Source: Geobacter argillaceus
GTDB lineage: Bacteria > Desulfobacterota > Desulfuromonadia > Geobacterales > DSM-12255
Direction: 5' to 3'
Assembly: GCF_007830735.1 (NCBI RefSeq)
Contig: NZ_VLLN01000003.1
Coordinates: 219,167-283,166, forward strand
DNA length: 64,000 bases
Shown here: positions 27,573 to 35,128 of the stretch, one piece after another
How positions within the stretch are numbered: position 1 is the first letter of the stretch
Layout of the letters: every line of letters starts with the position of its first letter
The notes under the pieces: generated by a model
What the model was told of the DNA's origin: nothing
Database searches by the model: none
Seen by the model: only the letters and a program-made list of their open reading frames with translations
Translations under genes and position numbers: made by a program

Positions 27573-27601
27573 ATTATAAACAATTAAATAAATACCGTCA
27601 A
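27573..27601 (-). promoter_or_regulatory. Sigma-70 promoter of the Sel1-lipoprotein-cytochrome operon
   Basis: On the minus strand TTGACG is followed after exactly 17 bp by TATAAT. The predicted transcript start near 27566 leaves a leader of about 48 nt before the ATG at 27518. The spacer is AT-rich. Confidence 0.75.
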
Positions 27602-27704
27602 ACAATGGTAAGCGAGGCACGGCGCAACAGGAAAACACCTCGGGCGGAAAAGGAAAGCTGCGCAATCAACCATGGGGAGGATATAAGTATGCAGGGAAAC
27701 GGGT

Positions 27705-29090
27705 CTATTTGCGGATATGCTCCATATCGATGCCATAGCTTTTGATCTTCCGGTGCAGGTTGCTCCGCTCCAGCTCGATCGCCTCGGCGGTCCTGCTGAT
27801 GTTCCATTGGAACTCCTCCAGCTTCTGGATGATAAACTCCTTCTCGAACTCCTCCCGCGCCACGCGTAGCGACGGAAACTCCAGCATGGAATCCAGCCTG
27901 GCGCCGCCTTGAGGGCGGCAGACCTGGGCGGTGACCAGGTAATCGGGAAGGTGATTAGGGGTGATGGTGTTTCCCGGGGCCATGATCACCAGACGCTCGA
28001 TCAGGTTTTTCAGTTCCCTGATATTTCCCGGCCAGTCGTAGGCTTTCAACAGTTCAATGGTTTCCGGAACCATGATCTTGGGCTCGCGTCCCTCGCGACG
28101 GCAGTAAAGGTCGAGAAAATGGCCGACCAGCAGGGGGATATCGTCACTGCGCTCCCGCAGCGGCGGCACCACGAACGGAACAACGTTGAGCCGGTAGTAG
28201 AGATCCTCCCGAAAGGCACCGCTCCGTATCTCGTCTTCCAGCACCTTGTTGGTGGCGGCAATGATCCGCACATCCACGTCAATGGTCCTGGTGCCGCCGA
28301 CCCGTTCAAATTTCCGCTCCTGGAGAATGCGCAGTACCTTGGCCTGGGTCTTGAGGGACATATCGCCGATCTCGTCCAGGAAGATCGTCCCGCCATCGGC
28401 CAGGTCGAATTTCCCCTTCTTCTGGGCCAGTGCGCCGGTGAACGCCCCTTTCTCGTGACCGAACAGCTCGCTTTCGATCAGTTCTTCAGGGATGGCGGCG
28501 CAGTTGATCTCCACGAACGGCTTGGCCCGCCGCGGGCTCAGGGAGTGTATGGCGCGGGCCACCAACTCCTTACCGGTCCCGTTCTCGCCGGTAATGAGCA
28601 CCGACGCGGCAGTTTCGGCCACCAGCCCGATATGCTCCTTCAACTGGTGCATGGCCGGGGTCTCGCCAATCATCTCCAGGTCGCCCAGGAGCATGGTCCG
28701 CAGGGATGAGTTCTCCTCCGCCAGGCGGGTCATGCCGAGAGCGTTTCTGACGGTGACCAGTACCTTTTCCAGGGAAAACGGCTTTTCGATGAAGTCAAAG
28801 GCACCCAGCTTGGTTGACCTGACTGCCGTTTCGATGGTGCCGTGACCGGAGATCATGACCACCGTCAGACTCGGTTTTTTTTCCTTCAGCCGCTGCAGCG
28901 TCTCCATCCCGTCCATCCGGGGCATCCAGATGTCCAGAAGGACCAGGTCCGGCAGTTCGGTCTCGATGGCTGCCAACGCCTCCAGGCCGTCCACGGCAAA
29001 GACGGTCCGGTATCCCTCATCTTCCAGAACCCCGGCCAGGGAGGTTCTGATGCTCTCCTCGTCATCGACGATCAGGATGGTTGCGCTCAT
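27705..29090 (-). CDS. NtrC-family sigma-54 response regulator (NtrX-like)
   Basis: The 461-residue protein has three parts. A receiver domain (1-120) carries D9/D10, phospho-acceptor D53 in L-L-D-I-W-M-P and a conserved K near 104. An AAA+ sigma-54 activation domain (about 143-370) carries Walker A G-E-N-G-T-G-K-E, an intact GAFTGA loop and Walker B F-L-D-E. A Fis-type helix-turn-helix lies at 415-460. The order and the tail R-T-A-E-A-I-E-L-E-R-S-N-L resemble NtrX. It would activate sigma-54 promoters after phosphorylation. No histidine kinase is adjacent, so the partner is elsewhere. The next gene upstream, an aminotransferase, ends 51 bp away on the same strand. Targets are unknown. Confidence 0.9.
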   Translation of the reverse strand: MSATILIVDDEESIRTSLAGVLEDEGYRTVFAVDGLEALAAIETELPDLVLLDIWMPRMDGMETLQRLKEKKPSLTVVMISGHGTIETAVRSTKLGAFDFIEKPFSLEKVLVTVRNALGMTRLAEENSSLRTMLLGDLEMIGETPAMHQLKEHIGLVAETAASVLITGENGTGKELVARAIHSLSPRRAKPFVEINCAAIPEELIESELFGHEKGAFTGALAQKKGKFDLADGGTIFLDEIGDMSLKTQAKVLRILQERKFERVGGTRTIDVDVRIIAATNKVLEDEIRSGAFREDLYYRLNVVPFVVPPLRERSDDIPLLVGHFLDLYCRREGREPKIMVPETIELLKAYDWPGNIRELKNLIERLVIMAPGNTITPNHLPDYLVTAQVCRPQGGARLDSMLEFPSLRVAREEFEKEFIIQKLEEFQWNISRTAEAIELERSNLHRKIKSYGIDMEHIRK

Positions 29091-29116
29091 TGAATGACCT
29101 TTCCAGCGTGGATTAA

Positions 29117-29145
29117 CTCCTCACCCCTCACTCCCGACTCCTCAC
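29117..29145. repeat. Degenerate short direct repeat, CTCCTCAC type
   Basis: The octamer CTCCTCAC occurs at 29117-29124 and 29138-29145, with a one-mismatch copy CCCCTCAC at 29124-29131. It overlaps the end of the aminotransferase gene. The same octamer recurs three times at 37062-37090 beside another gene end. Confidence 0.5.
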
Positions 29146-30338
29146 GACCTTTTCAGTCCCAGCTCTCCGGCCAGCGCCTCCCAGGCCGGCAGGCTCCGCC
29201 GGATCATCTCCGAATCGACACAGTAGGCGATCCGGAAATACCCCGGCGCACCGAAGCCCGCTCCCGGCACCAGGAGGACATGGTGTTTCTGGGCCATCCT
29301 GACAAAGGCCACGTCGTCGGCAAGCGGCGATTTGGGAAACAGGTAGAACGCGCCGTCCGGCTTCACCATCTTAAACCCGAGGCCGGTCAGGCTGTCATAG
29401 AGCAGGTCGCGCTTGGCCTGGTACGCACCGATATCCACCGACTCGTGCTGGAGCTTGGCGACCAGCCGCTGCATGAGGGCCGGGGCATTGACGAACCCCA
29501 GGGTCCGGTTGCAGAATACCGCCCCTTCCATGAACAGGTCGATGTGGGTCATGCGGGGGTTGGCAGCCAGGTAGCCGATCCGCTCCCCGGGCAGGGCCAG
29601 GTCCTTGGAGTGGGACGTGACGATGACGGCGTTGTCCACGTACGGGAAGATGTTCGGTACCTGCTGACCGTCATAGGCGATCCGGGCGTACGGTTCGTCG
29701 GAGATGACATAGATCTGCCGCTCCAGTTCCCGTTCCTTGCGCTGGATCAACTCCCCCAGCTTCTGCAGGGTTTCGGCAGGATAGATCACCCCGGTCGGGT
29801 TGTTGGGAGTGTTGATGATGATCGCCCGTGTCTTGTGGTTGATGGCCGCGGCCAAGGCCGGCAGTTCCATCTGGAAGGTGTCACGATCGGTCCAGACTTC
29901 GCGGGGGACCCCGCCGTGGTTGTCGATGTAGAATTTGTACTCGACGAAGTACGGGGTGAGGATGATCACCTCATCGCCCGGATTGAGGATGGTCTTGAGG
30001 ACGACGTTCAGAGCGCCGCTCGCTCCGACGGTCATGACCACGTGGGATGCGCCGACCGGCAGACCGGAGGATTCGGCCAGCTGTGCCGCCACTGCGGCCC
30101 GGGTCTCCTCGTAGCCGGCATTGCTCATATAGCGGTGCATACCGGGAAGCGGCTCATTGGCCAGCTTCCTGAGCTCCTCGTAGTAGCGGGCCGGAGGTTC
30201 GATGTTGGGGTTGCCCAGGGTGAAGTCGTAGACATTCTCAGTGCCGAATTGGGCACGGAGACGCTCTCCCTCTTCAAACATCTTCCTGATCCATGAAGCA
30301 CTCTCGATGGAGTTCTGTATTTTGGTGGCAATAGCCAT
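29142..30338 (-). CDS. PLP-dependent class I/II aminotransferase
   Basis: The 398-residue protein has the fold type I aminotransferase signatures: N-N-P-T-G-V at about residue 162, S-D-E-P-Y near 198, and the PLP lysine in S-H-S-K-D-L-A-L-P-G-E-R near 225, with C-terminal F-R-I-A-Y-C. The family includes aspartate and related aminotransferases that move an amino group between an amino acid and a 2-oxoacid in the cytoplasm. The exact substrate cannot be read from sequence. The N-terminus (MAIATKIQ) is consistent with a start at 30338, though the upstream AGGAGGGT is close. It is divergent from mazG, with a 164-bp shared upstream region containing a CRP-like palindrome. Confidence 0.88.
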   Translation of the reverse strand: MAIATKIQNSIESASWIRKMFEEGERLRAQFGTENVYDFTLGNPNIEPPARYYEELRKLANEPLPGMHRYMSNAGYEETRAAVAAQLAESSGLPVGASHVVMTVGASGALNVVLKTILNPGDEVIILTPYFVEYKFYIDNHGGVPREVWTDRDTFQMELPALAAAINHKTRAIIINTPNNPTGVIYPAETLQKLGELIQRKERELERQIYVISDEPYARIAYDGQQVPNIFPYVDNAVIVTSHSKDLALPGERIGYLAANPRMTHIDLFMEGAVFCNRTLGFVNAPALMQRLVAKLQHESVDIGAYQAKRDLLYDSLTGLGFKMVKPDGAFYLFPKSPLADDVAFVRMAQKHHVLLVPGAGFGAPGYFRIAYCVDSEMIRRSLPAWEALAGELGLKRS

Positions 30339-30362
30339 GAATAACCCTCCTCACACGTGGTC

Positions 30363-30378
30363 TGTGACTTTTAGCACA
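30363..30378. promoter_or_regulatory. CRP/FNR-family-like palindrome between the aminotransferase gene and mazG
   Basis: TGTGACTTTTAGCACA matches TGTGA-N6-TCACA with one mismatch and is embedded in an inverted repeat TCTGTG...CACAGA. It lies 25 bp before the aminotransferase start and 125 bp before mazG. A regulator is inferred; none is encoded nearby. Confidence 0.35.
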
Positions 30379-30502
30379 GAACCAGCCAAGGGGGCAAGGA
30401 GAAGGAGGATGCGGCCGGCCGAGAAATCTCTTTACATCCTGCACGGTAACGTCTAAATCAACATCAATCACGACCTCAACAATCCCCATCCGGAGAGTAC
30501 CC

Positions 30503-31306
30503 ATGACCAGTAATTCCGACCGTTTCAACCGCGCCATGAGCATCATGCGCCGCCTGAGGGCACCAGGTGGCTGCCCCTGGGACGCGGAGCAGACCCACGA
30601 CTCACTCAAACGGTACCTGGTGGAAGAGTGCTACGAGGTGATCGAGGCAATCGACACCAGGGATGACGCACTCCTCAGGGAGGAATTGGGTGACCTCCTC
30701 CTCCAGCCGCTCTTCCATGCCGCCATCGCCGAGGAGCGCGGCACCTTCACCATCGACGATGTCCTGGAGACCCTGGCGGACAAGCTGGTCCGCCGCCATC
30801 CCCACGTCTTCGGCGACGAGCAGATCAGGACCAGCGACGAGCAGGTGGCCAACTGGGAAAAGATCAAGAAAGAGGAAAAGGGTGAAGAACGGCGTTCCGC
30901 CCTGGCCGGGGTACCGCCCCACCTGCCGGCCCTGCTCAAGGCCCAGAAGATCACGGAAAAAGCGGCCCGGGTCGGCTTCGACTGGGAGCACGTGGACCAG
31001 GTCTTTGCCAAGGTACTGGAAGAACTTCACGAACTGGAGGAGACCCTGACGGACAGGGACCAGGAGCGGATGGAAGCCGAGCTGGGAGACCTGCTCTTCG
31101 CCATCGTCAACCTGGGACGGTTCATCTCGGTGAACCCGGAGGATGCCCTCGGAAAGACCATTGCCCGCTTCACTACCCGATTCACCCATGTGGAAGAGAC
31201 CCTGCACCGCCGGGGGGTCAATCTGAAGGACGCAACGCTGGACGAGATGGAAGCGCTCTGGCAGGAAGCAAAGGAAAAGGAGCGGCAGGGGGCCGGCACA
31301 CTGTAA
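30503..31306 (+). CDS. mazG: Nucleoside triphosphate pyrophosphohydrolase MazG
   Basis: The 267-residue protein matches full-length MazG (about 260 aa) with two tandem all-alpha MazG domains. The first carries C-P-W-D near residue 24, E-E-C-Y-E-V-I-E-A and E-E-L-G-D-L-L-L, the metal-binding E-x-x-E...E-x-x-D pattern. The second has E-E-L-H-E-L-E and E-A-E-L-G-D-L-L-F. MazG hydrolyses (d)NTPs to monophosphate and pyrophosphate, as house-cleaning of non-canonical nucleotides and in stress adaptation, in the cytoplasm. The ATG at 30503 gives the canonical N-terminus. It is monocistronic here: the upstream gene is divergent, and downstream lie a hairpin element and a convergent gene. Confidence 0.93.
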   Translation: MTSNSDRFNRAMSIMRRLRAPGGCPWDAEQTHDSLKRYLVEECYEVIEAIDTRDDALLREELGDLLLQPLFHAAIAEERGTFTIDDVLETLADKLVRRHPHVFGDEQIRTSDEQVANWEKIKKEEKGEERRSALAGVPPHLPALLKAQKITEKAARVGFDWEHVDQVFAKVLEELHELEETLTDRDQERMEAELGDLLFAIVNLGRFISVNPEDALGKTIARFTTRFTHVEETLHRRGVNLKDATLDEMEALWQEAKEKERQGAGTL

Positions 31307-31321
31307 CTCTTTAACTGACGT

Positions 31322-31358
31322 AGGTTGGGTTAGGCGATTGTATCACCGTAACCCAACA
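31322..31358. repeat. Palindromic hairpin element downstream of mazG (GTTGGGTTA / TAACCCAAC)
   Basis: A perfect 9-bp inverted repeat, GTTGGGTTA at 31324-31332 and TAACCCAAC at 31349-31357, is extended inward by near-complementary GGCGAT / ATCACC. It sits between the convergent ends of mazG and the DUF815 gene and could end transcription from both sides, but has no T-tract. Hairpins of this GTAGGTTGGGTTA type recur between genes in many proteobacteria, from general memory. Confidence 0.55.
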
Positions 31359-31397
31359 AATCAGTTGCATGGCACCAGCTCCCAACCTCGTCACCGA

Positions 31398-32285
31398 TCA
31401 CCTTTCCCCGCTTCTCAGCAACGTGCGCCCCACCCACTGGGTGGCGAACTGCCAGGAGATCCGGCCGCTCCGGTCCCCCTTGGCATGGGACCAGTCGATG
31501 GCCTCCTTCTCCACATCACCATTCCAACTGAACGGACAGCCATTCTGTTGGCAGAGCCGCTCCAGCCACTGCCGGGTGACCTCCACGTACTGATCCTGGG
31601 TAAAGGGGTGGAACCCGACCCAGAGCCCGAACCGGCCGGAAAGAGAGATCTTCTCCTCCACCGACTCGCCGTGGTGGATCTCGTTATTCACCAGCATGGC
31701 CCCCCGGTTGTCGCTCTCGTACTCGGGCAGGAGGTGGCGCCGGTTGGAGGTAACGTAGATCAGTACATTGTCGGGCGGGGCATAGACCGCGCCGTCAAGG
31801 GCGCTCTTCAGGACCTTGTAGCTGGATTCGCCGGTCTCGAACGAGACATCGTCGGCAAAGAGAATGAACCGGTACGGCTCGCTCCTGATCTGGTCGACGA
31901 TGTCGGGCAGGTTGACCAGATCGCTCTTGTCCACCTGCACCACCCGGAGCCCCTGCGGGGCGTAGGCCTGGAGGAGTGCCCGCACCAGGGAGGACTTCCC
32001 GGTCCCCCTGGTCCCCCAGAGGAGGATGTTGTTGGCCGGATAACCGGCCAGGAACTGGCGCGTGTTCTCCTCGACCACCTGCTTCTGGCGGTCGATCCCC
32101 AGCAGGTCGTCCAGCCCCATGGACGCAAACGACATGATCGGATCCAGGAAACCGCTGAAGGAGCGGCGGCGCCAGTTGGCCGCCGGACAGGTCGACCATT
32201 CAAGTGGCGCAACCGGTCTCGGCAGGAGCTGCTCCACTGCCGTCAGAACCCGCTGCAACTGTGCCTTCAATTCTTCATCCAGCAT
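31398..32285 (-). CDS. DUF815-family AAA ATPase
   Basis: The 295-residue protein has a Walker A loop G-T-R-G-T-G-K-S near residue 90, a Walker B-like F-I-L-F-A-D-D near 140, and sensor-type T-S-N-R-R, in the arrangement of the DUF815 family of cytoplasmic P-loop ATPases. The cellular role of the family is poorly defined. It ends convergently with mazG, with 91 bp between the stops. Upstream lies a 359-bp gap with DnaA-box-like sequences, beyond which murJ is transcribed in the same direction. Position next to that gap is noted without functional inference. Confidence 0.85.
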   Translation of the reverse strand: MLDEELKAQLQRVLTAVEQLLPRPVAPLEWSTCPAANWRRRSFSGFLDPIMSFASMGLDDLLGIDRQKQVVEENTRQFLAGYPANNILLWGTRGTGKSSLVRALLQAYAPQGLRVVQVDKSDLVNLPDIVDQIRSEPYRFILFADDVSFETGESSYKVLKSALDGAVYAPPDNVLIYVTSNRRHLLPEYESDNRGAMLVNNEIHHGESVEEKISLSGRFGLWVGFHPFTQDQYVEVTRQWLERLCQQNGCPFSWNGDVEKEAIDWSHAKGDRSGRISWQFATQWVGRTLLRSGER

Positions 32286-32644
32286 GACCCTTCCTCTCTC
32301 TGGCGACCGGGCGCTGCCGGGTCGACAAAATTAACGTATTTTCAACGGAAACGGCTCTTTTCCACAAAATCTGTGGAAAAGCTGTTGATAAGCATGTGGA
32401 CAACCTTGAAAACGGTCACGGAAAATGGCCCTTTCACTATCTGCCTAAAATGTGTGCACGAAATAACACCAGTATTTTCAACAAGTTTCACCATATGCTG
32501 TAGTTCTGCATGGTTAGATTGAAAGGCAGCTGTGTGGGCAGGCAACAAAAACTTCAAAAAGTCAGCAAGCTGTGCATAACCGGTCAAAAAACCTTCAGCA
32601 TCACGGTGAGTTAGCAGTGCCACTCTTTCGGAACTCCCGTCAGG
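32286..32644. other. 359-bp intergenic region with a DnaA-box-like cluster (possible replication origin or DnaA-binding locus)
   Basis: Five sequences resembling the DnaA box TTATNCACA lie within 222 bp. They are TTTTCCACA at 32358-32366; its inverted partner TGTGGAAAA at 32372-32380; TGTTGATAA (TTATCAACA) at 32383-32391; TGTGGACAA (TTGTCCACA) at 32395-32403; and a perfect TGTGCATAA (TTATGCACA) at 32571-32579. The first two form a 9-bp hairpin with a five-base loop. The left flank (AAAATTAACGTATTTTCAA) is AT-rich like an unwinding element. A 93-codon open frame on the minus strand across this region has no family resemblance or good ribosome site and was not called. Whether this is oriC, a DnaA titration site or a promoter control region cannot be decided here. 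dnaA and dnaN are not in the window. Confidence 0.5.
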
Positions 32645-34213
32645 TCACTGTCGCCCCAATTTTCTCCGCACCAGGGCCAGCAATTCCACCGCCTCGCCGC
32701 TTTTCAGCATGGTCGCCACAAGCAGAAACAGGCCGGCGCCGACGATAACCGTCCCCCCCATCACCCCGGCATGGACCAGCTTCTGTCCGTGGAGCGACCA
32801 GTCTGTCAGCCCCATCAGCCACCACGCAACGACTCCCATGGGGAGGGAGGCGGCCAGCGCCTTCAGACCGGCACCGGTAATGGCCCGGCCGCCGAAGGGA
32901 CCGATCTTGCGCCGCAGGAGCCAGGCGAGAAGGGAAAAATTCGCCAGGGCCGAAAGGCTGGAGGCAAGGGCCAGGCCGGCATGCTTGAGCGGCCCCATGA
33001 GCACGAGGCTGAAGAGGGCATTCAGCAGGAACGCCACAAAGGCGGTCACAACCGGGGTCCGGGTATCCTTGAGGGCGTAGAAGGCCGGAACCAGTACGCG
33101 GACCAGGGCCACCAGCGAAAGTCCGGTGGAGTATGCGGCAAGGGCCTGGGCACAATTTTGGGCCTTGCCGAAGTCGAATTCCCCCACCATGAAAAGGAGA
33201 CTGAAGATGGGGGTGGCGCAGACCATAAGCCCCACGGTTGCCGGGATGGTTATGAACAGGGTGAGGCGCAGGCCGAAGGCCAGGGACTCCTTCATGGCAG
33301 CCATGTCCCCCTCGGCGGCCTGCCGGCTGAGAGACGGCAGCACCGCCTGGGCCACGGAAACGATGAAGATCCCCTGGGGAAACTCGAAGAGGCGCTGGGC
33401 GTAATAGAGATAGGAGACACTCCCCTGGGGGAGGAGAGAGGCCAGGATATTGCCGACGGTGATGTTCAGGTAGTAGACCCCCACGCCGAAAATCGACGGC
33501 CCCATGAGGAGCACGATCCGCCTGACCGCCGGATGGCCGAAGGCGAAACGGGGGCGGATCGGAAACCCCTTGCGCCAGAGGACCGGCAACTGGAGCAGGA
33601 GCTGGATCACCCCACCGACCAGCACCCCGAAAGCCAGGGCGGTGATGGGGACCCGGAAGCGGTCATGAAGCAGCCATGCAGAGAGGATCATCGAGATATT
33701 GAGGAAGATGGTGGAGATGGCCGGGGTAAAGAAGTGGCGGACCGTGTTCAGGACCCCCATGCAGAGGGCAACCAGGCTGATGAAAAAGATGTACGGGAAC
33801 ATGAGACGGTTCAGCAGAATCGTCAGTTCCAGCTTGCTCGGAAACTCCCGAAAACCCGGGAACATGCAGAGGACGATCTGGGGCGAAAACAGTATCCCCA
33901 GGAGGGTTACAACGGCCATGACGATGATGAGCAGGGTAAAGCAGATGTTCGCCACCTCCCTGGCCTCTGCCGTCCCTTTCTTGGTATAGCATTCGGAAAA
34001 GGTGGGCACAAAGGCGGAGGTAAGCGCCCCCTCGGCAAAGAAGCGGCGGAGCATGTTGGGGATCTGGAAGGCGGCAACGAAGGCATCGGTGGCAAAGCCG
34101 GCCCCGAAGAGGCGGGCCACCATTATATCCCGGACCATCCCCATGATCCTGGAGATGATGGTGGCTGCGCCGAGAACACCGGCAGCCCTGACGATCTGTT
34201 TTTTTTCCGACAT
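32645..34213 (-). CDS. murJ: Lipid II flippase MurJ (MviN family)
   Basis: The 522-residue protein is a polytopic membrane protein of the MATE-like MOP superfamily with about 14 transmembrane helices. Its N-terminus carries the MurJ signature S-R-I-M-G-M-V-R-D and D-A-F-x-x-A-F-x-I-P-N-x-L-R-R-F-F-A-E-G-A. MurJ moves undecaprenyl-linked peptidoglycan precursor across the inner membrane and is usually essential. Length matches the family (about 510-530). The start at Met 34213 was chosen over 34231 because it gives the usual MSEKKQ-type N-terminus and AGGTG lies upstream. It is not in an obvious operon: the upstream gene is divergent, and the 359-bp DnaA-box region separates it from the downstream ATPase gene. 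Confidence 0.93.
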   Translation of the reverse strand: MSEKKQIVRAAGVLGAATIISRIMGMVRDIMVARLFGAGFATDAFVAAFQIPNMLRRFFAEGALTSAFVPTFSECYTKKGTAEAREVANICFTLLIIVMAVVTLLGILFSPQIVLCMFPGFREFPSKLELTILLNRLMFPYIFFISLVALCMGVLNTVRHFFTPAISTIFLNISMILSAWLLHDRFRVPITALAFGVLVGGVIQLLLQLPVLWRKGFPIRPRFAFGHPAVRRIVLLMGPSIFGVGVYYLNITVGNILASLLPQGSVSYLYYAQRLFEFPQGIFIVSVAQAVLPSLSRQAAEGDMAAMKESLAFGLRLTLFITIPATVGLMVCATPIFSLLFMVGEFDFGKAQNCAQALAAYSTGLSLVALVRVLVPAFYALKDTRTPVVTAFVAFLLNALFSLVLMGPLKHAGLALASSLSALANFSLLAWLLRRKIGPFGGRAITGAGLKALAASLPMGVVAWWLMGLTDWSLHGQKLVHAGVMGGTVIVGAGLFLLVATMLKSGEAVELLALVRRKLGRQ

Positions 34214-34383
34214 GGACACCTGTCTGAGCAATTGGTTAGCTTAGGTGTATTAACACATCAGCCGAGATGTTGGCAATTTAGTCGTGCTGTTTTCGTTGCC
34301 GGACGTACATTTTCAGCCACGTGAACAGTATAGCCACAGCCAAATCCCCAACAGTGGACCAATGAGAAAAGACACATTTTTAC

Positions 34384-34411
34384 TTGCTCAATAATCTTCC
34401 ATGGTTATAAT
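34384..34411 (+). promoter_or_regulatory. Sigma-70 promoter of the LuxR-type regulator gene
   Basis: TTGCTC at 34384-34389 and a perfect TATAAT at 34406-34411 are separated by 16 bp. The transcript would begin near 34418, leaving a leader of about 90 nt that ends in GGGAGG seven bases before the ATG. Confidence 0.65.
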
Positions 34412-34507
34412 GGATAGCCTTTGCAAACGCTCGGCACATGCCCGTGAGCAGTTTCCCACGAAACGCGTTGCGTTGGAATCGAGTCCCTGGAAACGGGAGG
34501 ATCTGTT

Positions 34508-35128
34508 ATGGAACGGCACAGCGGAAATAACCGCTTACTTATCCTGATCAATCTCACCAATCATCTGCTTTGTCAGGCAGTGCACCAGCTCCTGCACAAC
34601 TACCCGGATGAATTTCGGGCGCAGATTGCCGCAGCCGACACTGCCAACGACGACTTCAACCCCGACACCATCCTTGTTGACGCCATTACCCTTGCCAGGA
34701 ACCCGTTGGCCCGGTGGCCCAAGGCAAACATACTCCTCATAGACACCGGTATCGAGGAAGAACGGATCATCAACCTCCTCCTTACTCACCGGATCGACGG
34801 GGTGATCGCCGTCGATACCGATACCGACCTGTTCAGGAAAGCACTCTTTGCTGTCGGCTCCGGCCAGGTCTGGATCGACAACGGCAAACTGAAGGCCCTC
34901 CTTTCCCACGTGGAATCCATTGCCAGAAACCAGCGGCACGAAACCATCAGCAAAAAGGAGCGGGAGATCATCGTTCTCATCTCCCAGGGCTTGCGCAATC
35001 GGGAGATCGCCGAAAAACTGAGCATCAGCGAACAGACCGTCAAGGCGCACCTGAGCCGGATTTTCAGAAAGACCAATGTCACGTCGCGGTCACAGCTGGT
35101 CCCGTTGGCGCTGAAATTCACGACCTGA
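34508..35128 (+). CDS. LuxR/NarL-type transcriptional regulator with a degenerate receiver
   Basis: The 206-residue protein has a C-terminal LuxR helix-turn-helix (about 145-203) with [22 protein letters not shown] and [14 protein letters not shown]. The N-terminal half is receiver-sized, but the usual N-terminal Asp pair is missing and no Asp sits in a clear L-D-x-x-M-P context. It is therefore probably not controlled by ordinary phosphorelay. GGGAGG precedes the ATG, and a sigma-70 promoter lies about 100 bp upstream. The last 11 bp overlap the end of the convergent thioredoxin-domain gene. Targets are unknown. Confidence 0.85.
   Translation: MERHSGNNRLLILINLTNHLLCQAVHQLLHNYPDEFRAQIAAADTANDDFNPDTILVDAITLARNPLARWPKANILLIDTGIEEERIINLLLTHRIDGVIAVDTDTDLFRKALFAVGSGQVWIDNGKLKALLSHVESIARNQRHETISKKEREIIVLISQGLRNREIAEKLSISEQTVKAHLSRIFRKTNVTSRSQLVPLALKFTT

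Noticed and set aside
32342..32623. A 93-codon frame on the minus strand over the DnaA-box region
   Set aside because: No ribosome site and no family resemblance were found. The region's dyad and boxes explain its sequence better than coding.
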